From positions 1-23,361 of the forward strand of contig CAMDMC010000024.1 in NCBI GenBank assembly GCA_945901825.1: DNA of 23,361 bases, in the 5' to 3' direction. Position numbers and translations under genes: made by a program. A model generated the notes under the pieces. The model was not told the DNA's origin, searched no databases, and saw only the letters and a list, made by a program, of their open reading frames with translations. How positions within the stretch are numbered: position 1 is the stretch's first letter; every line of letters begins with the position of its first letter. Of this stretch, positions 6,326-15,247 are shown in pieces. The stretch comes from Bordetella parapertussis (GTDB taxonomy: Bacteria; Pseudomonadota; Gammaproteobacteria; Burkholderiales; Burkholderiaceae_A).

Positions 6326-7687
6326 TTAGAGCCCGTGCTGAATGCTTGGGCTGCGCATGGTGACAAGTTCTTCGGCGGCGGTTGGGTGGACTGCCAGTGT
6401 TGCATCAAAGGCTGCCTTGGTTGCCTTCATCTGAAGGGCAATTCCAATAAGCTGCGACATCTCACCTGTGTCTGGGCCAATGCTATGAAAGCCCACGATT
6501 TCATCGTTGTCACGATTCACAAGCAGCTTAAAGAAGGTTCGCGAGGCATGGCCTGAGACGGTTGCCTTGAGCGGCCTAAAACTGGACTTGTAGACATCAA
6601 GCCTTGGGTAGATAGCAAGAGCCTGCTCCTCGGTAAGGCCCACAGTACCAAGCTCGGGCGTTGTAAATACAGCGGTTGGGACAAGGCTATGGTTAACGGT
6701 AATGGCCTTGCCCCCAAAGACATTATCGGCAAAAGCATGGCCCTCGCGAATCGCCATAGGCGTAAGGTTCACCCGGTTGGTGACATCGCCGACTGCGTAA
6801 ACGCAAGGCAGATTGGACTGAGACCATTCATTTACGGCAATGGCTCCCTGGTCGTTTAGTTCAATGCCAGCCTCTTGAAGACCAAGGTTTTCGGTATTGG
6901 GTTGACGACCAATTGCCTTAAGCACGATATCGGCATGAAGGCTCGCGCCATTTTCAAGGCTGACCTCAAGGCCTTCAGATTTTTTCACCACCTTGGTGAT
7001 GACCTGACGATGATGAAGCGTCATGCCTGAAAGCCTGAGCTCCTCAGTAAGCAAATGTCGAAGTTCTTGGTCAAAACCACGCAAGACCAGATCGCTTCGA
7101 TAGACAAGGTGCACCTCCGACCCAAGGTGCTGCAATACGCAGGCGAGTTCTAAGGCAATGTAGCCCGCGCCCTGCACGACAACTCGCTTCGGCTGGCGGG
7201 TAAGTTTGAAGAAGTCATTGGAGTCAATGCAGAGCTCATGACCGGGGATGCGGGCGTCTGTGACCGGCCTCGCTCCCGTGGCAATAAGAAGCGTTTTTGC
7301 AGTAATTTTTTCTTGCTCGTTAATAACGATTGTGTTGGCGTCGCCTAGGCGTGCATGGCCTTCGTAAATTTGTACTCCTGACTTCTCAAGGTTACCCCGA
7401 TAGATTTGTTCAAGCCGGTCGACCTCGCAGTCTCGATTTTTAACCAGGGTCTCCCAATTAAACTTCGGTGTATCCATACTCCAGCCATAGCCGCGTGCTT
7501 CATCAAACTCAATCGCAAAACGGCTTGCATAGACCATAAGCTTTTTTGGGACACAGCCCCGAATGACGCAGGTTCCACCAAGCCGGTATTCCTCAACCAG
7601 CGCAACTCTGGCACCGTAGCCTGCAGCAATACGGGCTGCGCGCACACCGCCCGAGCCACCTCCAATTACAACCAGGTCGTAGGTCAA
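6326..7687 (-). CDS. gor: glutathione-disulfide reductase
   Basis: This cytosolic FAD enzyme reduces glutathione disulfide with NADPH. The 453 residues contain the FAD-binding GGGSGG at 9-14, the redox-active GGTCVIRGC with Cys40 and Cys45, the NADPH-domain motif GAGYIALELA, arginines in VYRSDLVLRGFD that suit NADPH rather than NADH, the second FAD motif VYAVGDVTNRVNLTPMA, and a C-terminal HPTAAEE carrying the catalytic His of the partner subunit. I choose TTG at 7687-7685 as start because AAGGA lies seven bases upstream and the protein then begins (M)TYDLVVIGGG, as in homologues; the longer TTG start at 7708 would destroy that ribosome-binding site. It converges with the acyltransferase gene and may be last in a transcript with the EamA and BciA-like genes. 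Confidence 0.93.
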   Translation of the reverse strand: MTYDLVVIGGGSGGVRAARIAAGYGARVALVEEYRLGGTCVIRGCVPKKLMVYASRFAIEFDEARGYGWSMDTPKFNWETLVKNRDCEVDRLEQIYRGNLEKSGVQIYEGHARLGDANTIVINEQEKITAKTLLIATGARPVTDARIPGHELCIDSNDFFKLTRQPKRVVVQGAGYIALELACVLQHLGSEVHLVYRSDLVLRGFDQELRHLLTEELRLSGMTLHHRQVITKVVKKSEGLEVSLENGASLHADIVLKAIGRQPNTENLGLQEAGIELNDQGAIAVNEWSQSNLPCVYAVGDVTNRVNLTPMAIREGHAFADNVFGGKAITVNHSLVPTAVFTTPELGTVGLTEEQALAIYPRLDVYKSSFRPLKATVSGHASRTFFKLLVNRDNDEIVGFHSIGPDTGEMSQLIGIALQMKATKAAFDATLAVHPTAAEELVTMRSPSIQHGL

Positions 7688-7715
7688 AGTTGTTTCCTTT
7701 AAAAGCAATTTGGGC

Positions 7716-7790
7716 CTAAGCCAATATCAATGTCAATATCAATGCCAGGCTACACGTCAGCGTCAACGTCAATTTCACTGTCCCTGTTGA
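7716..7790. repeat. degenerate hexanucleotide repeat between the EamA gene and gor
   Basis: Read on the plus strand, the spacer is built of six-base units such as TCAATG, TCAATA, TCAATG and, after a short break, TCAGCG, TCAACG, TCAATT, TCACTG. The period of six is clear although units vary at the last three positions. On the minus strand a 20-codon frame from GTG 7778 to TAG 7716 reads the repeat as alternating Leu-Thr and Leu-Ile, giving a hydrophobic peptide. An AGGGA lies only two bases before that GTG, so translation is doubtful. Confidence 0.5.
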
Positions 7791-7805
7791 AGTGCGAACA
7801 CGAGG

Positions 7806-8678
7806 CTATGGACGCTTTTTATAGCGAATCTGCGTGAGGCCGAGCCCTAAGAATACCAAGATGATCCCTGGCCATGCCGTTGGGTTTATAGCCTCGTTGA
7901 GTAGTAGCGAGGCAGAGCCCATTCCAAAGACAGGAACAAGAAGTGTGAATGGCGCCACGACAGGTGCGGGATGACGTCGCAGCAGCCAGGCCCAGCCACT
8001 GTAACCAAGCAGACTTGCACCGATGGCATTAAACAAAAGGCTTCCCCAAAAGATGGTGTCGCCCGCCAAGAGAAGGTCTGCCGCTCGCTGCCATGGGGCG
8101 ATGCCCTCGATAAGAAAAGAAAGTGGCAAAAGGGAAATAGCCGAAACAAGCGATGCCCAGATCACCAAAGGGAGGGCTGAGACTGGCCCCATGGACTTAA
8201 TAAAGGTGTTACCAATGCTCCAGCCGAGGGCGGCAAGAAGGCTTGCGCCAAAGGCAATAAACGGCATGCTCTGGCCTAGGTCAAGGCCTACCCAGGCAAT
8301 ACCACTTGCCCCTAGGCTCACCCCAACCACCTGACCCACCGTGGGGCGAACCTGGTGAATAAGAAGGGCAAGAAGAAGGGTGAAGAAGATCTGGCTTTGT
8401 ACAACCAGTGAGACCAGACCCACAGGCATGCCAAGCCAAACAGCAAGAAAAATAAAACCAAACTGCATGCTAAAGGCGGCAAGCCCATAGCCAATTAGAA
8501 GTCGTAAGGGTATGGCCGGCCGGGGGATAAAGAAAATGAGGGGCAGTGAGACCAGGAAAAAACGCAGCGATGCAAAGGTGAGGGGTGTGACCTCATCAAG
8601 CACCCATCGCATGGTGACAAAGTTTGTTCCCCAAATTGCCATGACGCCAAGGGCAAGAAAAAGATGGGAAATAGGCAT
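7806..8678 (-). CDS. EamA/DMT-family transporter
   Basis: The 290-residue protein is almost entirely hydrophobic, with about ten helices in two EamA repeats (roughly residues 5-135 and 145-285). The first begins LALGVMAIWGTNFVTMRWVL, including the WGTNF motif common in the family, and the second ends in LLLNEAINPTAWPGIILVFLGL, the typical E-x-hydrophobic-P pattern. Such proteins export amino acids, nucleobases or other metabolites across the inner membrane; related sequences are often annotated as O-acetylserine/cysteine exporters, but the substrate is not readable. ATG 8678 fits the family N-terminus, although the sequence upstream is pyrimidine-rich with no ribosome-binding site. It starts 33 bases after the BciA-like gene ends, suggesting co-transcription. 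Confidence 0.87.
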   Translation of the reverse strand: MPISHLFLALGVMAIWGTNFVTMRWVLDEVTPLTFASLRFFLVSLPLIFFIPRPAIPLRLLIGYGLAAFSMQFGFIFLAVWLGMPVGLVSLVVQSQIFFTLLLALLIHQVRPTVGQVVGVSLGASGIAWVGLDLGQSMPFIAFGASLLAALGWSIGNTFIKSMGPVSALPLVIWASLVSAISLLPLSFLIEGIAPWQRAADLLLAGDTIFWGSLLFNAIGASLLGYSGWAWLLRRHPAPVVAPFTLLVPVFGMGSASLLLNEAINPTAWPGIILVFLGLGLTQIRYKKRP

Positions 8679-8711
8679 GGGGGAGAGGCGCTTCGCAGAT
8701 GGAAAGCGCGA

Positions 8712-9623
8712 TTATGCCGGGTCTTCGAGCAAGATCTTGCGGTAGTGATCAATGAGTTGCTGGCTGCCGACGCTTGGCGTGAGATCTTCGCGATAACTTT
8801 GTGTGCTTGCGTCCCAGGTAAGCATGGACTCAGTGGCGTAGTAAAGCCCAATGCGGGCGTAGTCAGCCTTTTTCGCAAGACCCGAATGGAAGCGTCCAAG
8901 CAGGCTTAACGTGGCAATAACCGCCTTAAGCAGACCGATGGGTACATGGCGAACTTTGACTGGACGGCTTAGAAGCGCTTGCATCATGGCAGCCTGGTCC
9001 ATAGGGCACAGGGCAGGGCCTGGGCCGCCAACAAGCAGTGTCGCATTAGATCGTTCAGGCTGGTTCAGGCAGTCCACTAAAAACTCGGCCAGATCGTCGT
9101 CCGAGATGGGCTTGCAATAGGTCAGCCTCCCATTTCCAAAAACATAAAAGGGCCCACCCTTTTTCACTCGTGTCAGCTGGCCGCTTAAAGATTTAAAAAA
9201 GGCCGTGGGTCGCACAATGCTGTAATTAAGCTCCGAGGCCTGCAACTCCGCTTCAAATTTTAGTTTGGCATGCTGAAAGGCAAGCTGGGGTTTCTGAACA
9301 CAGATGGCGGAAAGAAGAACAAACGTGGTCACCCCGCATTCCTTGGCCGCTGAAAGCAAGTTGGCATTGGCCTGGTAGTCAACCGCCCATGCATCCTCGG
9401 CTTGGCCTGTTCGTGAGGCCATGCAAGAAATCACGGCCTTCACAGGGCCACTTGCCTTTTGGGCTTCTAGGTCGAGGGCTTGTTTACAGGCCTGGGCGCT
9501 GGCGAGCTCTTGCCGCGAGAACGACCTGACCGCATAGCCACGCTGAATGAGCCTTTTTAGGGTGGCCTTGCCAATGGTTCCCGTGGCGCCCGCAAGTGCA
9601 ATTACCATAGTGGCGATAAGCAT
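8712..9623 (-). CDS. NAD(P)H-binding reductase resembling divinyl chlorophyllide 8-vinyl reductase (BciA/DVR)
   Basis: An atypical short-chain dehydrogenase fold: the N-terminal IALAGATGTIGKATLKRL binds NAD(P)H, and later blocks YSIVRPTAFFKSLSGQ, FGNGRLTYCKPISDDDLAEF, GGPGPALCPMDQ and GLYYATESMLTWD follow the order I know from plant DVR and bacterial BciA, which reduce the 8-vinyl group of divinyl (bacterio)chlorophyllide. The 303-residue length suits BciA. No other bacteriochlorophyll or photosystem gene is present, so the enzyme may serve a distant bch cluster or be a related reductase with another substrate. The start could be ATG 9623 or ATG 9608 (which gives MVIALAGATG); neither has a ribosome-binding site. 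It is divergent from the YiiX-like gene, with only 14 bases between start codons. Confidence 0.72.
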   Translation of the reverse strand: MLIATMVIALAGATGTIGKATLKRLIQRGYAVRSFSRQELASAQACKQALDLEAQKASGPVKAVISCMASRTGQAEDAWAVDYQANANLLSAAKECGVTTFVLLSAICVQKPQLAFQHAKLKFEAELQASELNYSIVRPTAFFKSLSGQLTRVKKGGPFYVFGNGRLTYCKPISDDDLAEFLVDCLNQPERSNATLLVGGPGPALCPMDQAAMMQALLSRPVKVRHVPIGLLKAVIATLSLLGRFHSGLAKKADYARIGLYYATESMLTWDASTQSYREDLTPSVGSQQLIDHYRKILLEDPA

Positions 9624-9637
9624 AGCGGAGATACCGA

Positions 9638-10417
9638 ATGAATCGAATGTTGCGCCAGGTGGGCCAGAGGCTTGCGGCGTTTCTGGTTAAGCCGGTTGAC
9701 CACAGCCAGGCCTCTCCGCCTTCAACCAGCCTTCATCTGCGGGCGGCCCTGCAGCCGGGTGACGTTCTTTTGGTGGAAGGCTCTTCGCGAATTAGCATTG
9801 CCATTAAGTACCTAACCCAGTCCACCTGGTCGCATGCAGCTCTCTACGTGGGCGAGGAGGCGTTAGGCGGCCGTGCCCCAGGTGGGCATTGTTTTGTTGA
9901 GGCCGATGTCGTGGAGGGTGTGCGGACCGTAGGCTTTGAAGAGTTTGACAGCTGTCACACCCGCATCTGTCGGGCCAAGGGGCTCTCAACAAAAGAGCGG
10001 CAGGCGCTGGTCTCTTTTGTAACCCATCGCATTGGCGATCAGTACGACCTTCGAAACATTATTGATCTTGCACGCTATCTTTTACCGACACCGCTTGTGC
10101 CAACCCGGTTTCGGCGTCAGCTTCTAAGTCTTGGAAGCGGGGAGCCCACAAAGGCCATTTGCTCGTCTTTAATTGCAGAGGCCTTTGAGTCGGTTCGTTT
10201 CCCCGTTATTCCCAATGCCTATGGGCCGGCGGTGTCGGCAACCGAGCAAAAAGTGGCCTCAAGCCTGGGTCTGCAGCTCTATAAGCCTGCGCATTCGAGC
10301 CTGGTGACCCCACGCGATTTTGATGTCTCACCTTATTTTGAAGTGATTAAGCCAACACTTGTTTCCCAGTTTAATCACCGGGACCTTGAGTGGGTCTCTC
10401 AGGACGACTCCGTCTGA
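9638..10417 (+). CDS. YiiX/YebB-like permuted papain-fold (NlpC/P60 superfamily) protein
   Basis: The 259-residue protein has the circularly permuted NlpC/P60 layout. An LQPGDVLLVEG strand precedes the conserved His66 in TWSHAALYVG, Glu88 lies in FVEADVVEGV, and Cys175 lies in the helix start AICSSLIAEAF. These would be the His, polar and Cys members of a papain-like active site. Proteins of this kind in Burkholderiales are often labelled lipo-like; they are thought to be hydrolases or transferases acting on lipids or peptidoglycan, without settled substrate. The N-terminus shows no clear signal peptide or lipobox. ATG 9638 has GGAG seven bases upstream. The next gene starts directly after its stop codon. 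Confidence 0.8.
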   Translation: MNRMLRQVGQRLAAFLVKPVDHSQASPPSTSLHLRAALQPGDVLLVEGSSRISIAIKYLTQSTWSHAALYVGEEALGGRAPGGHCFVEADVVEGVRTVGFEEFDSCHTRICRAKGLSTKERQALVSFVTHRIGDQYDLRNIIDLARYLLPTPLVPTRFRRQLLSLGSGEPTKAICSSLIAEAFESVRFPVIPNAYGPAVSATEQKVASSLGLQLYKPAHSSLVTPRDFDVSPYFEVIKPTLVSQFNHRDLEWVSQDDSV

Positions 10418-10633
10418 ATGACGCATACAATGCCAGGCATGAGACCAGAGACGCCCTGTATTGCCATTTGTTCAACCGCCCAAGGCGATGACATCTGCCG
10501 CGGTTGCGGACGCACCTTCGATGAAATCAGTCGATGGATTTTCATGGATCAGGCCGAGCGCGATCGGGTCTGGGACCGCATCGAGGCCGAAGGCACGGCC
10601 CTTCGTTTCACAACTTACAAAGAACGGGCGTAA
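10418..10633 (+). CDS. DUF1289 family protein
   Basis: This small 71-residue cytosolic protein has four cysteines arranged as C-x3-C-x8-C-x2-C in PCIAIC, DDIC and RGC, followed by GRTFDEISRW and an acidic-basic helix (MDQAERDRVWDRIEAE). This is the DUF1289 signature; the cysteines suggest metal binding, and the family has no established function. ATG 10418 abuts the stop of the preceding gene, so translation is probably coupled; ATGs at 10430 and 10439 are alternative starts because no ribosome-binding site is obvious. A strong terminator follows immediately. Confidence 0.88.
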   Translation: MTHTMPGMRPETPCIAICSTAQGDDICRGCGRTFDEISRWIFMDQAERDRVWDRIEAEGTALRFTTYKERA

Positions 10634-10668
10634 AAAAAGGCCTCCTTTTTTAAGGGAGGCCTTTTTAA
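10632..10668. terminator. bidirectional intrinsic terminator
   Basis: A perfect 12-base inverted repeat, AAAAAGGCCTCC (10634-10645) with GGAGGCCTTTTT (10655-10666), encloses a nine-base loop. T-runs flank it on both strands (five T on the plus strand, seven on the minus), so it can end both the DUF1289 transcript and the opposing katG transcript. Confidence 0.92.
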
Positions 10669-10736
10669 GTTCAATGACTTCAGCGGGTTGTTGCTTGAAT
10701 GCCTTCTCGCACCCGAAGCAAGATCCCTGAGGCCAT

Positions 10737-12890
<2,154 letters not shown>

Positions 12891-12899
12891 TTATTAATC

Positions 12900-12923
12900 C
12901 TTTCAATGAGAGTGCATTGAAAG
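12900..12923 (-). promoter_or_regulatory. hairpin or dyad in the katG leader touching the ribosome-binding site
   Basis: CTTTCAATG (12900-12908) and CATTGAAAG (12915-12923) form a perfect nine-base inverted repeat around a six-base loop. On the katG strand the 3' arm ends in GAAAG, which is part of the AAAGGA ribosome-binding site. In RNA it could occlude that site; in DNA it could be an operator. Confidence 0.6.
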
Positions 12924-13009
12924 ATTAGATAAATTAACTTTGACTGACTAATTGTTTGTTACTAACAGCCTCATTGCCAAAAGCTTGCGCTCACAGGGAG
13001 TGGTAGATT

Positions 13010-13030
13010 ATGCGCATCATTAATGCGCAT
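13010..13030. promoter_or_regulatory. palindromic operator of the ccdAB module
   Basis: Two copies of the self-complementary octamer ATGCGCAT (13010-13017 and 13023-13030) are separated by CATTA and extended on the left as ATTATGCGCAT/ATTAATGCGCAT direct repeats. They lie immediately before and into the start region of ccdA. CcdA antitoxins are ribbon-helix-helix proteins that bind such palindromes and, with CcdB, repress their own operon. Confidence 0.72.
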
Positions 13031-13040
13031 GGAGTGCAAG

Positions 13041-13304
13041 ATGCCTACTAGCCCGGTTGTGCAAACTGCCCGAAGAGGGTCGGCCATGAAGCGAGCAACG
13101 AACCTTAGTTTAAGTGGCGATGTTTTAGAGGCAGCCAAGAAACTCGACATTAATATCTCCGAAGTCTGTGACTCGCATCTGCGCGAAGTCGTGCGACAGG
13201 CCCAGGAGCGTCAATGGCGTGAGGACTACGCCGAGTTTGTTGCGGCCTACAACGCCACCATGGAGTCCGAGGGCCTTGCGCTTGATGAATGGAAAAGTTT
13301 CTAG
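13041..13304 (+). CDS. ccdA: CcdA-family antitoxin
   Basis: An 87-residue protein with the antitoxin layout: a ribbon-helix-helix DNA-binding N-terminal half (KRATNLSLSGDVLEAAKKLDINISEVCDSHLREVVRQ), then a Trp- and acid-rich C-terminal tail (QWREDYAEFVAAYNATMES ending in LDEWKSF) that in the family wraps around CcdB and neutralises it. ATG 13041 has GGAG six bases upstream and is preferred; in-frame ATGs at 13023, 13029 and 13086 are possible, but the first two lie within the operator. The gene overlaps ccdB by one base (TAGTG), the usual coupling of this module. Confidence 0.88.
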   Translation: MPTSPVVQTARRGSAMKRATNLSLSGDVLEAAKKLDINISEVCDSHLREVVRQAQERQWREDYAEFVAAYNATMESEGLALDEWKSF

Positions 13305-13621
13305 TGGCGCGGTTCGACGTCTATTTGAATCCGAGCGCTCTAGCAGAGATCACCCCTTACCTTGTCGACGTTCAAAGCGATCTGCTTGACGGCCTAGAAA
13401 GCCGAACGGTCATTCCCTTGAGGGCTTTGAAGCATTTCCCCAAGGTTAAGCTATCAACGCGCCTAACGCCTTTGTTCGTTATTAACGGGCAAGAGTGCTT
13501 ACTTGAAACCCCCAAGCTTGCAGCTGTTCCTATCCGAGTCTTGAAGTTACCGGTGGCTTCATTAAAAAGCGAGCAAGGCCAGATCGTTGCGGCGTTGGAT
13601 TTTTTATTCCAAGGGTATTAA
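13304..13621 (+). CDS. ccdB: CcdB-family DNA gyrase-poisoning toxin
   Basis: The 105-residue product follows CcdB along its length: an N-terminal ARFDVYLNPS strand, the hallmark YLVDVQSDLLDGL, VIPL, a central FVINGQECLLETPKLAAVPI and a C-terminal helix. In E. coli F-plasmid CcdB the last three residues are Trp-Gly-Ile and contact GyrA; here they are Gln-Gly-Tyr, so potency or target details may differ. The start is taken as GTG 13304, overlapping the ccdA stop; ATG 13289 is the longer alternative. The gene ends 12 bases before the convergent small membrane protein gene. Confidence 0.88.
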   Translation: MARFDVYLNPSALAEITPYLVDVQSDLLDGLESRTVIPLRALKHFPKVKLSTRLTPLFVINGQECLLETPKLAAVPIRVLKLPVASLKSEQGQIVAALDFLFQGY

Positions 13622-13633
13622 TCCTTTGCCCCA

Positions 13634-13966
13634 CTAGGGCCGCAGGCCTACCGCTTCCGGGTTAAGCGGCATGTCAGAGCTACACCCGGCCATACGTGCA
13701 ACAGGGGTTGGCAGGGCAATGGCAAGCCAGGCTCCTTCGCGCCGAAGGCGATGCCGTTGCTCCGGGTCGGCCTCAATCCACCACCAACCGCCCGGCTTGC
13801 GGTCGAGCACAGCCAAGGGCAAGCCCAGTATCTTTTCGGCGGGCAGTTCGGGCGCCCAGACCAGACTTGGCAGGGGCTCAGCCCGACTGCCTTGAACAAT
13901 CAGCCAGGCCGCAGTCAACCCAATGCCAAGCAGAAGGAGGAAAAGAACGGCAGCGCGGTGTGGCAT
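13634..13966 (-). CDS. hypothetical membrane-anchored protein
   Basis: The 110-residue product is unrecognised. It starts with a short basic MPHR followed by one hydrophobic helix (AAVLFLLLLGIGLTAAWLIV), then a proline-rich periplasmic-type region with GGWWWIEADPEQRHRLRREG and ending SSDMPLNPEAVGLRP. This looks like a single-pass anchor with an exported domain; the helix could also be a signal peptide. ATG 13966 is chosen because it gives this N-terminus and lies four bases behind the MFS stop codon; a frame extending back into the MFS gene is a shadow. It is probably translated with the transporter. Confidence 0.65.
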   Translation of the reverse strand: MPHRAAVLFLLLLGIGLTAAWLIVQGSRAEPLPSLVWAPELPAEKILGLPLAVLDRKPGGWWWIEADPEQRHRLRREGAWLAIALPTPVARMAGCSSDMPLNPEAVGLRP

Positions 13967-13970
13967 TGCC

Positions 13971-15239
13971 TTAGGCAGGCTGTTGAGCGGGCGGCCGCCT
14001 AAAAAGTGTCTCTTGAATGGGCAGGTGGACCGCTGCGGCAAAAAAAGCAAGGGCCACACTCATCCACCAGACAATGTCGTACTGACCGGTGGCAGAGTAC
14101 AAAAAGCCTCCAAGCAAGACACCCACAAACCCGCCAATTTGATGCGAAAGAAAGACAAATCCGAAGAGCGTGGATAGGTACTTATTTCCAAACATAACGC
14201 CCACAAGCTGCACTGTGGGTGGCACCGTTGAAAGCCAAAGCAGGCCCATTACGGCGCCATAGCCAAGGGCCGTGAGTGGGCTCATGGGAAGAAGTAGGAA
14301 GGCAATGGTGGCAAGCCCCCGCAAAAAATAGATCCACGAGAGCAAAAGTTTTCGTGAGTAACGTCCGCAGGCAATGCTTGCCGAGTAGCCTCCAATAATA
14401 TTAAAGAGCCCTACCATCGCAATGGCCCAACCAGCTGTGCTGGCAGAGAGCCCTAAATCAGTCAGATAGGGTGGAAGATGCACCGTAATAAAAGCAAGGT
14501 GAAAGCCACAGACAAAAAAGCCTAGCAGTAGCAGCCAAAAGCTACGGTAGCCGAAGGCCTGGTGAATGGCCTGTTTTGCAGACTGTGCAGTGGACGTCAG
14601 GCTTGGCATTGCAGTTGTGGACGGCGCCTGCGCGGCACTGGGACCTCGGGGGCGCAGTGCAAGGGCAAGAATAGGTGTTGTTGCAAGCGCGCAGGCCATG
14701 ATGATGATGGCTGTTGTCCAGCCATAGGCCTCGATAAAGGCCTGGCCGAGAGGCACGACAAGGAACTGCCCAAGACTTGCCGAAGCGGTGCCCAAGCCCA
14801 TGGCCCAGGCGCGGCGGTTCTCGGGCATAAGCTGGCCAAATGCCGCAAGCACCGTGTTGTGTCCCGCCCCGCTCATACCCAGGCCCACCATAAGACCTGC
14901 TGTTAGCGAGTAACTGGTGGGATCGGTTGAAAAAATAGAAAGGGCGAGCCCTGCTGAAAAAAGTAGGCCGCCACCGGCAATGACCCGCCAAGGACCGAAC
15001 CGGTCGGCAAGCGCGCCGGCAATGGGCTGACCAACACCCCAGGCCAGGTTCTGGATGGCCATTGCAATGGCAAAGGCCTCACGACCAAAGCCAAAGCCTC
15101 CCTGATCAATAGGGCCTGCAACAGGGTTAACGAATAAGCCGAAACTTGCTCGTGTCCCGAAGGAAATAAGACCAATAAGGCAGCCCGCCGCCACCAAGAC
15201 CCAGAGGGTGATGGATAAGGGGGAGGGCCGGCCAGTCAT
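13971..15239 (-). CDS. MFS transporter (monocarboxylate/oxalate-formate-antiporter-like)
   Basis: A 422-residue inner-membrane transporter with about twelve helices. The MFS loop motif between helices 2 and 3 is seen in PIAGALADRFGPWRVIAGGG, and GLGMSGAGHNTVLAAFGQL with ENRRAWAMGLGTASASLGQFL gives the N-terminal half its typical form; a long loop near residue 200 divides the halves. The overall pattern resembles the monocarboxylate and oxalate/formate antiporter branch, although substrate assignment is weak. The start is ATG 15239. The helicase gene ends eight bases upstream and a small membrane protein starts four bases downstream, so the three form a tight cluster. Confidence 0.88.
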   Translation of the reverse strand: MTGRPSPLSITLWVLVAAGCLIGLISFGTRASFGLFVNPVAGPIDQGGFGFGREAFAIAMAIQNLAWGVGQPIAGALADRFGPWRVIAGGGLLFSAGLALSIFSTDPTSYSLTAGLMVGLGMSGAGHNTVLAAFGQLMPENRRAWAMGLGTASASLGQFLVVPLGQAFIEAYGWTTAIIIMACALATTPILALALRPRGPSAAQAPSTTAMPSLTSTAQSAKQAIHQAFGYRSFWLLLLGFFVCGFHLAFITVHLPPYLTDLGLSASTAGWAIAMVGLFNIIGGYSASIACGRYSRKLLLSWIYFLRGLATIAFLLLPMSPLTALGYGAVMGLLWLSTVPPTVQLVGVMFGNKYLSTLFGFVFLSHQIGGFVGVLLGGFLYSATGQYDIVWWMSVALAFFAAAVHLPIQETLFRRPPAQQPA

Positions 15240-15247
15240 GGCCTACA

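Noticed and set aside
12924..13009. Sigma70 promoters for katG and ccdA
   Set aside because: Several TA-rich hexamers exist, but none combine a good -10, -35 and 16-18 base spacing.
13634..14059. Long 141-codon reading of the small membrane protein
   Set aside because: The first 31 codons lie in the MFS gene in another frame; the internal ATG 13966 gives a proper membrane anchor.
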